A DNA stretch of 64,000 nucleotides, from assembly GCA_013397865.1 (NCBI GenBank), contig VZTI01004803.1:3994873-4058872 (forward strand), read 5' to 3'. The translations under genes were made by a program, and so were the position numbers. Below the pieces are notes generated by a model, which made no database searches, was not told the DNA's origin, and saw only the letters and a list, made by a program, of their open reading frames with translations. This document shows, piece after piece, positions 35,851 through 48,100 of this stretch (positions within the stretch are counted from its first letter, which is position 1; each line of letters begins with the position of its first letter). Origin of the DNA: Struthidea cinerea (Eukaryota; Chordata; Aves; Passeriformes; Corcoracidae).

Positions 35851-37335
35851 ATCATACTTTTTTATTCTAAAGAGTGTTTGGTTTCCTCTTTCTACAAACT
35901 ATCGCTGTTTCCACTAAAAAGGGCATAACTACAACATAGGTAAGAGATTGTGGTGAAAAGCTAGATAACAAGTATAGTTTTGATGCAACTGCATCAAATT
36001 TGTGATTTCAAAGGCAAACTACTGAAGTTAATACATTATTGAAAATTGCCCATCTCTCTCTACTCATATGGGACTCTTCCCTCTGCTTTCATCAAGGGAA
36101 TGAAGCTTTTTTTTAGTTCTTAAAGCCAAGTTATGGAAGTCATCTAGGAAAATGTTATAATATGTGAGGTTTGTCTCATATATATATACATATTTAGATT
36201 CGCATAGGTGTGCTGTATCTCTGTCTATAAACACCACTACTCTCATTTAAATGTCTGTATACGCAATACAAAGCAAAATATGCATAGATGTAATGTAGCC
36301 AGATTCCCACAACATGTGAAATTAAGCAGGCCTAGGATTAATACAGACAGATGCACTCCTGAGAAGCTCAAGATTGTATACACACTAGTTTTGCAAAAGG
36401 AGGTATCCAGTTCAAGATTTTCATGCAGGTCTGTCTTTCATTGAAAGACAAAGCAAGGTGAGCAAATCCCTTATCCCGCTTATGCTATTGCACACTACAG
36501 TGGTTTGAATCACATTTTACAGACCACACCTGATTTAGTTTAAGGTTCTAAGATACCATATGTGCTGCATTCACTTGACAGATGGATATCGATATTTTTT
36601 CTCATCTGCATGAACACTAGCTGAAGCATATGCGAAACTGTTAATGATATTAATGCTGTGCTGATTAAGATCATATTCAAACCCCTGATGAAACCTGATA
36701 GAATGTGTCACAAATTCCACCTCTGAAATTTTTATTATGATATGGATATACCACTTGTTGATATTGTGTAGCTAAAATAAAATTTAATATGGTAGACGTA
36801 CTATGAAAGTATATCCAGATAATTTATTCCTCAAATAAGTAGTTCTAAAGAATACACAAAGAATACATTAATACACAAAGGGGAATATACAGGAAAGGTA
36901 AAATGTAGGTATGTATAAAAATTTAGAATTAATGGGAGTTTTATGTAGGTCCTGGTGCTAAGGAAGAGTTATACTCAGAACTTCAAATGAAAGAGTGTCT
37001 TTCAGGGTAAATATGAGAACAAACCTCAGACACAGAGGTGTCTTCCCCCCAGGGAAGGTGTGCAACAAAGAGGAGCTTCAAAAATAGAAGGTCAAATTCT
37101 GCCCCAGACTGACTAAAGTATTTTTCTAATAAGGGAGATCAGTTTAATGCTGTATTACACTGTTTAAATCTCAGTAACTGAGAAAATATGTTATACTGGA
37201 AAATGTAGTGGGGGATTCGCATTCTTTTCCATTACCAAGCAATGTAGGATATCGATGGGCAATTCAGAAAAAATTCTACGTATCACTCTGCAGACAAACC
37301 AGATGCTTCCTTCTATTAACTTCATTTCCTTTCAC
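35851..37335. other. 1.5 kb without a recognised gene or repeat
   Basis: AT-rich DNA with a short TA-rich patch at 36178-36193 and a hairpin at 36432-36450 (9-bp arms TGTCTTTCA/TGAAAGACA around one base). No coding feature is recognised. Confidence 0.5.
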
Positions 37336-37481
37336 TAGAAGTTATCTCAGTTGGTCAGAGCAGGGTGCTAGTAACAACAAGGCTGTGAGTTCACTCCCTG
37401 TATATGCCATTCACTTAAGAGTTGGACTTGATGATCCTTGTGGGTCCCTTTCAACTCAGAATATTCTGTGATCTGTGATCT
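37336..37481 (+). mobile_element. tRNA-Ile-derived SINE with CR1-type 3' tail
   Basis: The head is a degenerate tRNA-Ile: TATCTCAGTTGG at 37343-37354 (A box), the anticodon-arm stretch gtgctagtaacaacaagg, and GAGTTCACTCC at 37387-37397 (B box), closing with ccctgtatatgcca. A short linker follows. The tail GTTGGACTTGATGATCCTTG, GTCCCTTTCAACTCAG and ATATTCTGTGATCTGTGATC is then of CR1 type and closely matches the end of the CR1 at 20385-21152. Such SINEs (TguSINE1-like) depend on CR1 reverse transcriptase for mobility. The head has too many changes, including the anticodon loop, for a working tRNA. The whole SINE of about 145 bp appears full-length. I consider this the best taxonomic marker in the window. 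Confidence 0.85.
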
Positions 37482-39384
37482 CTTCAGCAAAGTAGGTGGT
37501 ATACCCACACATCAGTTAAAAAGCCTAGCACATTCTTAATGAATAGTTTAGGCTAAAGTGTTTTAGTACAGTGTAACTTAAATATGGGCACTCTTTCCCT
37601 TGTGAAGACTGCTGGAGACATGGTCATATATAGACAAGAAGAAAGTAGTCATTGATAAGTAGTAATTTTTTCCATATGCTACAGCAAGAGTCGTCAGACC
37701 TCAACAGTCAACATTGCTTCAATATCAAACAAGATATTCTGTGTCCCAGTTTAAAATGAGGATAACGAAAGTTGGTTTGTTTTTTGGAGGTTTTTTTAAG
37801 AACTCTGAGAATTACTGGTGTAGTACAAGATTTTACTATTTCATTTAGCCATACCTTTTTGGCAGTTAATAGTAGTTACTCAATGAGCCACTGAGAAACT
37901 GATGACATCTTACTATCAGATTTGCACAAGAATTATCAGGGACACAAGATCCCAGTTTACGCATGTATTTTATTGGGAAAATTATACTACAGATACACTA
38001 GACATTATATATTAGGGAAGAAATCCCACATTAACTCCAAATTTCTTTTGCTTCCAGTACCCACAGCAGAGTTTGATTAGACCTATTAGGAAGTCTTCTT
38101 TGAGACATGATGCATATACACATTGAAACAGTGGCTTAACTTCAAGCAGAAAAAACAAACAAAAAGGAGAAGACATTCTGATACAGAAAATACACTTTGT
38201 TACTTAGAGATAAAAAAACCCTGAAAAACCAAAAACTCTAGCAAAGCCTCTACTCTCATATTCAGGTCAAACTATTCAGATAATTACATAACATGGCTGA
38301 GTTTAATTCCTGTACTTGTCCCTCTTCTCATTCATATTCACCGTTCTCTCTCCAGCTATCCAACCCACTAAAATGTGCCATTTTCCTATTTCCCACAGGA
38401 AGTCTTTTCCAGACAGATTACTTAGTCTTTCCAAAACATGAATTCAGTTATGCAAAAATGTCATTCTAGGAAGACCTGGTAACTTTTCCACATGTGTTCA
38501 AAACTGAAGTTTGAACTTCGTACTTTAACAGACTAAGAAACTTACAGGCACCTAACTCCTATGGTTTGTCTGCCTACCTGTGAAACAAATTATTCTAAAG
38601 CCTCCAAAAACCCCATAGCTGAAGTCTTTGCAAATATTAATGTACAAGATTGCACAGTGTCAATCTGTGAAAGCGTAAGTTGCAAACTGAGATATTGAGA
38701 AGCAAATAAAATAAATGTCTAGGAAAAAACATAGGGTTAAAATAAATTTATATTCTATAATGATACATTTGGCTTGTGGAAGAAGAAAAGATACCTGACA
38801 TTTTCTTAATCCCAGTGTTGGTCACAAGGATATTCTGTAGGATCACTGTACAGACCATGAAACAGGACTTAAAAAACCTCTTTGTATTTTTCCATAATAA
38901 ATGTTGACTTATGTGATTACCATTTCTCCAGAATATACTGCGGAAAGAAGAGAGTCTAAAGTAAAATTATCTATCTTCAGAGACTTGGGGGGAGAATTGG
39001 AGGAAGAGGCTGGGAGGTGGAAAGAAAGACAGAGAGGGAGAGATTCTTTAGGTCTAGAAATGCTTTTTCTTCCATAGTTTTTCAGAGTAATGCAAGAATC
39101 GCATCAGCACTTCAGTTCACCATCCAGGAGCCAAAGGAAAGCATGAATCTCCGATCTGGACTTTTATCATCTCCACATACCATAAATCTTTTTGCTTCAA
39201 TTTGTGGTTAAAAGTTGAGGAGGAAAAGGTAGTGAGCTATACAGCTGTCAGTTCAATTAATTTCTACTAGTAGAGATTTACATCTTTATGCTGCATAAAT
39301 ATTAATAAACATCTTTTTAATTCAACACCTAAAGTTTCCTCTGTTTCAGAAGGTATCCACAAATTCTGTGCTAGCCTTCTGTGC
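37482..39384. other. 1.9 kb without a recognised gene or repeat
   Basis: AT-rich DNA with a purine-rich patch at 38985-39045. No gene or transposon is recognised. Confidence 0.55.
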
Positions 39385-39440
39385 TACTGTACAGAAGTAC
39401 AGTACTACTGTACTACTGTAGTAGTAGTCACTACTGTAGC
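39385..39440. repeat. Clustered TACTGTA hairpins
   Basis: Two adjacent inverted repeats occur. TACTGTAC and GTACAGTA surround a 4-base loop at 39385-39404. A second, spacerless one with 7-bp arms and a mismatched centre lies at 39411-39426. The TACTGTA motif appears four times in about 55 bases, in both orientations. It looks like a locally expanded, hairpin-forming sequence. No function is assigned. Confidence 0.8.
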
Positions 39441-40819
39441 TTCCTGGTAAGGGTCTCTTACTATGATGCTTTGTACTATATCCATAGGATATGAGAGACA
39501 TTTTCATCATGCACAAAATAATTCACATATAACACAGAAACCTGGTGGAAAAATGAGTCTAGGTAGATAGATTCTAGTCTGAGGTATAGTTTCTAAAGTA
39601 GAATTCTGCATAGACACATTTTCAATTTCATTAGCTGGTTAACTACTGACTAATCACTGGAGCATTTTTTAACAAAATAATTGGGACAACATAATATTGC
39701 CCTTCTACCAACAAAAATGTGAGATATAGATTACATTCGTGACAACACTGAAATTGTTCAGCATAAGCGAACTTCAGAGACAGATAAAGACATTTAGTCA
39801 TACACTTTAGCATATATTGCGTATGTGAAACATTCTAAGATAACTATACTTAACAGTCAATCTGAGTTTATTTAATAGAAACAGGAATGTTAAAAAAAAA
39901 AACCAACTTTGTCCTTGGTTGCTCTGTATACCTAAAGGGCAACAACTTTAGGCAAACCTCAATAATTTTTTTTTAATGCCAAGATGTTTCCAAAGGTAAC
40001 ATCTTGGTTGTTATTATTGATTTCCAACAGCCACTTTTTCAAATTTAAATGTAAATCTTTTCAACTTTACCCTTTGTATGAATCAATAACAATTTACCTT
40101 GCAGTATATGCTAGCACAAATGTTTAATACATGGATTATGTCCTTTGACTTGCACCTTGCTATAATAACCGTGGGTTTGGAATAGATGAAGATCGGGCTG
40201 GATAGTGCTAATACTCTGGCACAGTAGCCTGTATCACCTATTTATAAAATGAGAAATAAAGATAAAGCAAAACCTCTTCCAATAAATGTTAATTTAAATG
40301 GATTTATCTGCAGATATAAAGATATAGAGACTAGAAATTCTGATTAGCTAAAGTAAGCAGAAATGCAGTTCTCTGTTCCTTTCTTATGTGCATTCATTTA
40401 AAATTAAAAATTCTTTTTACTAGGAATTCTGACAACCGTAAATGTTTCACTTTAAAGACTCACTAGCAATTGAAATGGTAAAGTCAAATCCATTTTACCA
40501 TATAAATTTGATAACTGTCCAAAAGTTTCCAAAAGTTTAAAATGTTATTCAGTGTTTGATATCGGCTTTTGGGGTTTCTTCCTGGTCTTAAAGACCTCCA
40601 AAAAGTTAAAACCAGTTATGAATACCTAAGCTTTGCTCTTGTTTTGGAAAACGTCCATTTATGGTTTTCAAAGACAAAACAAATAGTATCATTTTAAATA
40701 ACAACTCATAGAATAATTAATAGATCTAGATATTTTTCCACAATTCCACCTTCTCTGTATAAAAAATATGAATTTTTGAAAACCTATGCATCTCCTCAAT
40801 GATGAATCTCAAAAACCCA
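39441..40819. other. 1.4 kb without a recognised gene or repeat
   Basis: AT-rich DNA. A short direct repeat ccaaaagttt occurs at about 40518-40538. Nothing else is supported. Confidence 0.55.
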
Positions 40820-41299
40820 GTAGTGCTGATTCAGTTTTGGGCTCCATAGCACAAGAAAGACACAGAGCTTCTGGAGCAGATCCAGCAGAGAGCTACTAAG
40901 TTGATCAATGGTCTGGAGAATTCTCTTACAAGGAAAGGCTGCAGGAGCTGGGCCTGTTCAGCATCAAGAAGAGATGACTGAGAGGGGACCCCATCAGTTC
41001 ATGCAAGTATTGAAAGGGCAGGGGTCAAGAGGATGGAGACAGGCCAACCAAAGGCAATGGGCAGAAACTGATACACAGAAAGTTTCACCTGAATGTGAAG
41101 AAGAACTTCTTTACTGTGTGAGTAACTGAGCACTGGAACAGGCTGCCCTGAGAGTTTGTGGAGTCTCGCTCACCAGAGATCCTCAAGAACCATCTGGAGC
41201 AATACTGTGCCATGTGCTCTGGGGTGACCCTGCTTGAGCAGGGAGGTTGGACTAGGTGACCCACTGTGGTCCCTTCCAAACTTCATTCTGTGATTCTCA
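40820..41299 (+). mobile_element. 5'-truncated CR1 LINE 3' end
   Basis: Recognisable CR1 blocks in order are TTCAGTTTTGGGCTCCATAG, cacaagaaagacacagagcttctgg, gagaattctcttacaaggaaaggctgcaggagctgggcc, gagaggggacc, CACTGGAACAGGCTGCCCTG, then GACCCTGCTTGAGCAGGGAG and the terminus CATTCTGTGATTCT at about 41283-41297. The coding part is broken by stops and indels. The CCTGCTTGAGCAGGG block also occurs, slightly changed, in the CR1 at 14559-15653, so these two copies belong to the same subfamily. The ACTCAGGATATT-tailed copy at 20385 differs from both. Confidence 0.9.
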
Positions 41300-42272
41300 C
41301 CAGTGCAAAGCCAGAATCGTAACTGGACAATTAAGGTGACTGCATGGGGGCATGACAGTGCCCTTAACTGGAACAATTTCTTATTTTCCATTGTTTGATA
41401 ACACTCAGAAAGATTGAATTTCTCATTGATATACTGGGGTTTTAATTTATTTGTTTTGTCAGCCCTCTTTTATTTTTCCTTTTTCAATGAAACTGGAGAC
41501 ACCAGCATGTTCATTTCAGGATTTTAATCTGGAATATCCTCGTTCTCTCACAAACTTTGCTGGATTTCCCAAGCCTTGCATAATGGAAAAAAATGCTGCT
41601 GCTTTATAAGAACTCCTGTTGAAAAATGGCAGTTTTCCTTAACATCTGGGATGTGTTTGCTGTAGCAAGCATAATGTGAGCAAAATGCCATTTTTTAAAG
41701 TTAAAGAACATTTTTATTATAGTTTGAAGCAGAAAAAAGTATGTGCAGGCTTACCGTAGACTTAATTTGACATTCCTCTTGCTTGCAATATACTAGTAGG
41801 ACTGTCACCACATACAGTGTTGTGACTTTTTGTTTTTCACTTGTGACTCATTTCATAAGAGGATAAAAATGACCAGAAAAAAACAGCTGTGAATAATCTA
41901 TGCCAAAGTACTGTGGACCAAACTTCTCCAAAGATTGTTATTACTGCTATGAGAAGAAGACCAAATAGGATTGGAAAAACTCAAGCAACTAAAACCCACC
42001 AAGAAAACCGCAGACCAACAACTAGAAAAGAAAGCAAAACATAAGATGGGAAGAGTGAAATTGTTTTTAAACCCTTTGGACACTTTTTAAATTTCATATT
42101 TAATCCAATGTTACTGATGTGTTAGAATCTTAAGGTACCACTGAGGTCAAGCACAAATTTCTGCAGGAACAGTACCACAGCTCACATATGTAATATCTTC
42201 ATTATCTCCCCTGCCCTGGAAAACAATAAAGCCTACATAATCACATGCATAACAAATTCTTCACCCCTTTTT
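41300..42272. other. 1 kb without a recognised gene or repeat
   Basis: AT-rich, no recognised repeat or gene. Confidence 0.55.
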
Positions 42273-42311
42273 TTCTGGCTTGGACCAGGACAGAGTTAAC
42301 TTTCTTCATAA
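42273..42311 (+). mobile_element. Short 5' fragment of the 22.5 kb-type LTR
   Basis: TTCTGGCTTGGACCAGGACA followed by GAGTTAACTTTCTTCATAA aligns with the first 40 bases of the LTR at 22511 (tttggctggggtagagttaatttccttc). Beyond this the similarity is lost. A short chance match cannot be excluded. Confidence 0.45.
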
Positions 42312-43721
42312 AAGGTCATATACCATTTCCTAGAGTCCTGTCGTTGGTCATGAGAGTGAAGAGATCAGTACTTTAATTTAATAAAATGGAGTATTTCCCA
42401 ATTTTATCAATACAAATGAAAAGTATTAGAAAGAATATTATAAAATAAAACCTAATAATAATACGGGAAACAGATTGTAGGTCCTAAAACCTTTGTAGGA
42501 GTAGGTGACAAAATACTTTATAGCCGCTTGAATTAAGGCAGATATGTTTTTCATGGTCTATTGCAGAGACAGAGGAGGGATATAACCCTTTGTTTAATAG
42601 CAGATGTGAAAGAAAGCACTATACACTGCCAATATCCAGTCTTTCATCTGAAGTACTGATGGTGGAAACTCTGCAGGCATGTAATGTAACTACCCTATTT
42701 ACCACACAGAATATAACCAAAGACACTGTTAAATTGGATCAGGTTATAGGAAATAAAACTCCAAAGGTAAAAAGATCAGCAAACCAGAAAAATGAAATTG
42801 AAAGAAGAAAACCCTGTAAAAAGGTAGGGGCTAATAAAATAAGAATTTCCTCATGTGACTTTGCACTAAGCTTTACATTAGCTACAAGATTTCTATTCTT
42901 CATTTATGAAAGGTAATAATCTACAAGTTGTGTGAAAAGAAATCTTTTTTAAAAGTAGATTGTCCATCACATGAAGCGAGATCATAATAGGCCTGTGCCA
43001 GATTTTGTAGGAAAAATAAATTCTTGTCAGTGCATCATATTTTGCTGGTGTATATAGGCTGTTAACAATATGCAAGTGTTTTATATCTTCAGAATAAAAT
43101 CAGTGAAATGAAAGGGACACATGGTAAAAGTCAGTAGAAGTAGGAGAGCTGATGATTTGCCACAGTGTCTTTGCTGGATGGGCTGGGATGCATGCTGCCT
43201 TGGATATTTCATTCAATTTTCTGAAATCATCAATGTCTAATATAACAACATGCAAGAAGGTAATGAACATATTCTATAACCTGTTCTTTAACTTGTAAAT
43301 ACATGCAGGGTACAAGATATTTGAAAAGACAGTTGGTGTGGTAGCTGTCTAGGGCACATCTAAGAGGTTTAATCATTTCTTATGTATTTCATAGAAGGAT
43401 ACTGATTTGTAAAAAAAAAATAGAAACAAACCCAATTTCAAACTTCCTATAGGAACAACAGAATAGATCATAAGATTGCCAATATTCAGTAGAAGAATAT
43501 TACCCATACCCAACATTGCAAGTGTGAAATGTTCAAGTATTCCTAAAGAGAACAAAATTGAAATGTGCAAAACACGTGACCAATTTATACTATATTATTT
43601 TTATCAGTAGAAGAAATTTCTCAAAAAAAAATTACTAATGACAAGGTCCAGTAAAGGACTGGGGACAAACATTGAAAATTGCAATCTACAAGTTTCTACT
43701 CAACCTGCCACTGAAGCTTTT
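42312..43721. other. 1.4 kb without a recognised gene or repeat
   Basis: Contains a 108-codon frame at 42590-42916 rich in K, N, T and S, with no domain that I recognise. Its composition is what AT-rich DNA gives by chance, and the minus strand shows nothing better. Left unannotated. Confidence 0.45.
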
Positions 43722-43745
43722 ATGATGCTTAGGATGATGCTTAGG
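43722..43745. repeat. Tandem duplication, 2 x 12 bp
   Basis: ATGATGCTTAGG occurs twice in perfect head-to-tail order. Probably a replication-slippage event. Confidence 0.9.
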
Positions 43746-45138
43746 TAATCACAGTATCCCTCTTTTTGACTGTCCAGTATCTTTGGGATAGGACTGGCAC
43801 TTCTGCACCTGCCCAGTTGCTCTGGTTTAGGTAATTAAGTACCTAGTCTGTAAGAGTTTGGCTTTCTCATTAAGTGAAAGCTGAGGATCTACTCATTTCT
43901 GTTCTTAGTGTTTAAGAGAAAGTGATGCTGCTGTTGCATTCTCTCAGTTTCATTTTGCTCCAACACAAATCAAAGAAAATTTTAAAACACAGAAAATGTA
44001 AAAACTGAGTTTATAAAATATGCTAAACACCTAATATCCTCACAGTTTGGAAAATACATATATGGATCCCTTTATTCAGAAGTAGGTTTTGGCCTATGGA
44101 CGGAATCTGAGATTTGAACACTTACATTATTTAGAAGAAATATATAATGTACGTACAAATCTAAATGCCTCTTGTGTTCACGGATTTTCAAAATTATTTT
44201 GCTAAAAGAATATGTTAAGTCAAATCACAGTAGTATTCTAATATTTTTCTAATGACACAAGACATCCATTGTGTTAGAGATAATGTAGATATTTTCACTA
44301 CAGAAACTGGTTAAGTCTTCCTTAGATGAATTTTGCTTTCTAGCAGTCTCCAGCAATAATCTTTTTTTTTTTTTAATCACAGTAAGAATAAGTGGTTTCA
44401 AGACAAACATTAAGCAGCTGGTGAACCTCAATATTATTCACTAATCCATGACATATCTAATCATTAAAAAATCAACTGCCACAGAATGGTTCTTTTACTA
44501 CTTGTTATTCTCAAAAGGGACATTATTTTTTTATTTGTGTTTTCATTACATGAATTCAGTGTAGACTCTGCTACAATTATTTAAAACTTTCCTCTGCAAG
44601 CACCGTCTTTTAATGTGGACAAATAAATTAAGAACCAGTCTACCAGTAGCCCAACACTGTCAGAAGAAAGTTGAAGAGCTATTTCCCTCAAAAACCTAAA
44701 TTAATGTAGACAACCACCAGGCTTTCTGTGGCTACAGGATTTGGGAAAATGAGAGAGGCTTAGAGAGTGAGAGAAAACATAAATATTCCTATAATGTAGT
44801 ATATGTATAGAAGTGAAAAACAACCAAGTCTGCCAAATTTTAGAAATAATGCAATTGGAATAAAGGGGTTAAACACTCTCACGTAACTGGGCGCAAAGCC
44901 TGGGGAATGTTGTGATACAATAGAATTATAAATTAGGTGTTTGTTCTAGACTTATTCTAGCATAGAAAAGGGTGCATTCTGAACACTAAGTACTTACAAA
45001 CTACTGCTGACTAAGATGATTGGTAAGTGTGTCAAGAAAAAATACAACTGGTAAGTTATATTTTCAGTTTATGTCAGATGTCCTTGATAAAGGCACATGA
45101 ATCCTCTCAAGTGAGGGGCTTACTTCCCACACACATAC
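43746..45138. other. 1.4 kb without a recognised gene or repeat
   Basis: AT-rich DNA with a T14 run near 44360. No gene or transposon recognised. Confidence 0.55.
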
Positions 45139-45163
45139 AGAGAGAGAGAGAGAGAGAGAGAGA
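45139..45163. repeat. (AG)n microsatellite
   Basis: About twelve perfect AG dinucleotides follow cccacacacatac. Likely length-polymorphic. Confidence 0.95.
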
Positions 45164-48100
45164 AAAGAGCAAAATAAAATCTCTTCATTCAAGGCAAGAA
45201 GCTGTCTCCAAAGGATAGTTCCAAGAATGCAGACATGCATAGGAAAGAACCATAAATTAGCAGGTGGAAAGAATGGCACATAAAAGGGCTATTAAATGAT
45301 TTTGTGATAGCTAACTTCTCAATAGAGTTGGGTGCAACCAAAAGCCCTGTGAAAGCATTCATGCATGCAGAAGATGTATATTTGAAAGAGTTTTAGGTTG
45401 GGGGTGAGAGGTGAAGGGGGCATTAATTAGAGGCTGTTGCCAGGCAAAGTATATGAGGTAAATCCCCCTCTGATGTGGTGTTTAAATGTACAGACAAAAA
45501 GTCCACTCACCTCAAAGACATTGCTATAGTCCCTTCATTACTGTATAAACATGGATTAGTCATGCCACTGAAGTTGTTATATATCCTGCAGGTTTTAACA
45601 GAAGGAAAAGAAATCATTACAGAAGCAAGGAGAAAGAAGGTGAAAAAAAGATGTCACATTAAGATGCCAGCATGTAAATAGCTTCCTCTCTCCTGAGTCT
45701 CTTAGACATATATCTAAAGTAAATGTAGTTGCTCAGTGAAGCCAGTGATCTTATCTCTTGTTTTCAGCAGTCCAATGCAGCCCCAGAGGTGCACAAAAAA
45801 TTAGTGCTCATTGCTGTTATCTTTTCTTACCTAAAGAAAATGCAGCATCGATGAATTAGAAGAAAAACGTTGTGCCTGTCTGATAAGACAGCATCCCTTC
45901 CAGCATTGTGTGTCTGTAAAGTGCAAATGAACACATTGGAAAAGAAAGAACTGAAAGTCTTAGTTTTGGGGTAAATTCTTTGAAATTCTGAATACAAGGA
46001 ATTTAAGGTAGATCAGTAAAAGCCTAAAGCGAAAATGCTTTGGAAAATCATATCTAGGGCATCCAAAAGATGAAGTATCCTAAATCAGCAGTTCATTCTG
46101 AAAATTTTTAGTGTCTTTATTCAATATTCACAAAGCAAAGGTAAAGACAAAGACACACTGGGCCAGCTATTGGTTTGAAACCAGTGTTTACTGAAAAGAG
46201 CTATATAATCTGTCCCTTCAAACTGAACCTCTGTCTTTAGACATAAAGGATTAGAGAGTAGCAGCAAGAATGATTTGCAAAAATGTAACTGCATGTGTTG
46301 ACATGCTGTGACTCATCATAGTCAGTGGCACTACTCTTGCTTTTATTTCCTATAAATGTAAGGTTTCATGGAGATCAAAAGAAAATGCAATCTGAAGAAG
46401 ATGATCTTTTTAAAGCATGTGAAAAAAAAAAAAGTAGTCTTGCTGAAGAAAAAGAGACACCTTTCTTTTTCTGCTATTCACTTTGGCTGTATTCACATTT
46501 ATTTCTCAATGAACAGTTTCCTGAAATTCCTAAATTGATGAGACATGAAGAAATGTGGTCTTATGAACCATCTAATTTTAGGTAACCAGGTAAATATATC
46601 TTCTTCTTAGCTACACATAATGTAGTCATCATTTACAATAATGGTCTAAATGTATATGAATGATGAATTATAAAGACACTCTCAAAACTCACAAAAGGTC
46701 CAATAACAACTTGATTTTCTGAAGCATTGAAGGGAGCAGAAACACTTGTTTAAATTCTCCATTCTATTTACTTTAGATGAAGGTGGCACAGTAGGTGACT
46801 TTGCTGTCATTGTAGTTTGTGATGAGTTAGTGAAATGAATTCAGTGACCCATAAGGTCATGCTGAACTCTCAAAGCACAACCAAAATTATTATTGCACTG
46901 CACATTCTATACTGGTATGTTAAAAAAAAAAACCACTACAACTTTGTAACCTGCATAATTTCCCGCAGGAAATCGATACAATAAAATTATGCCTAGATCT
47001 ACAGAAAGGTTTTTTAAGCTTAGTTTTTGAAACTTCTTTATCAATTAATACAGAAAACAATATTTGTGTGTTAGATTAGACATACACTGAAATGCCAACA
47101 CCCGTAATGGAAGATGAGGAGAGAGAGCTTTTGGTATATATATACATATATATATATATTTTTAAATATATAGCATATATACTAAACACTTTGTGGATAT
47201 AGGAATAAAAGATTGTAAGGATTCGATTCTGGAGCAGCTGTAGTTTAAGGCTTTTGCTTGGGGCTGCAACTCAGTTACTCTTATTTACTTTATGTATACA
47301 TTATATATTTATTTATTTATAGAGATTTTGCAGCATGAAGCACCTGAGTATTGCATTGTTCAACACTGACTCATTACTTTGCTGTCAGTGCAATGCACAA
47401 CATGCTAGGGATATTAAAATGGTTCCTGAAGTGCCTTTAACTGTTGGTTCAAGAACAGAAGCAAACAATTAGATTAGATCATCCTATGTACATGAAATCT
47501 GACACGATACATTACTATGAGCACAGGAAACAATACTGTACCTGAGTCTGTGCAGAAAATTTAAATATAAAATCAAGAAAGTTTCAACTTATACAAGATT
47601 CTTTGTCTTGAACTTGATAGGCTTTAACCACATTGGATCTGGAACATTATGTTATATCAAAATGCACTTTTTTTTCTCCCTCTAGCCACAATTGAAATAA
47701 CTATTTGGCAAGATATTCCTTTAATAATAAAAAAATAACAGTAATAATGATTTTTTTGTTTCAAGTGTTTGCTCCAGAATAAGTTAGCAGAATGGACACA
47801 AAGTTTTTCAAAACCCAATCAGGCATCTCTTACTGTATGTTTATCTGCAAATATGCTGCTTTTAGCAGGAGGTCAAATAAAGCGACATTGTAGAACTGTA
47901 CATTTATTTCCCTTTGATCTTTAGGGGTTAGCAGGTTTAGGTACTCTGCAGATGTTCTCTTTATTATTTTCCTTGTCAACAAAGATTGGGGCAAGTATTA
48001 TCTACTTCACTTCTGTCTTACAGAACTTGAGATATTACTTAGAACAGTGTTACAGAGACTCACAATTTTGAACTTACCTATAATGTGTTTAGCTATTCCA

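Noticed and set aside
37336..37408. Functional tRNA-Ile gene
   Set aside because: Mismatches in the arms and anticodon loop and a directly attached CR1 tail identify it as a SINE head.
42590..42916. 108-codon plus frame rich in K, N and T
   Set aside because: No recognised domain or conserved context; expected by chance in AT-rich DNA of this length.
44461..44500. CACAGAATGGTTCTTTTA as a CR1 3' end
   Set aside because: Only about ten bases match and the following CR1 blocks are absent.
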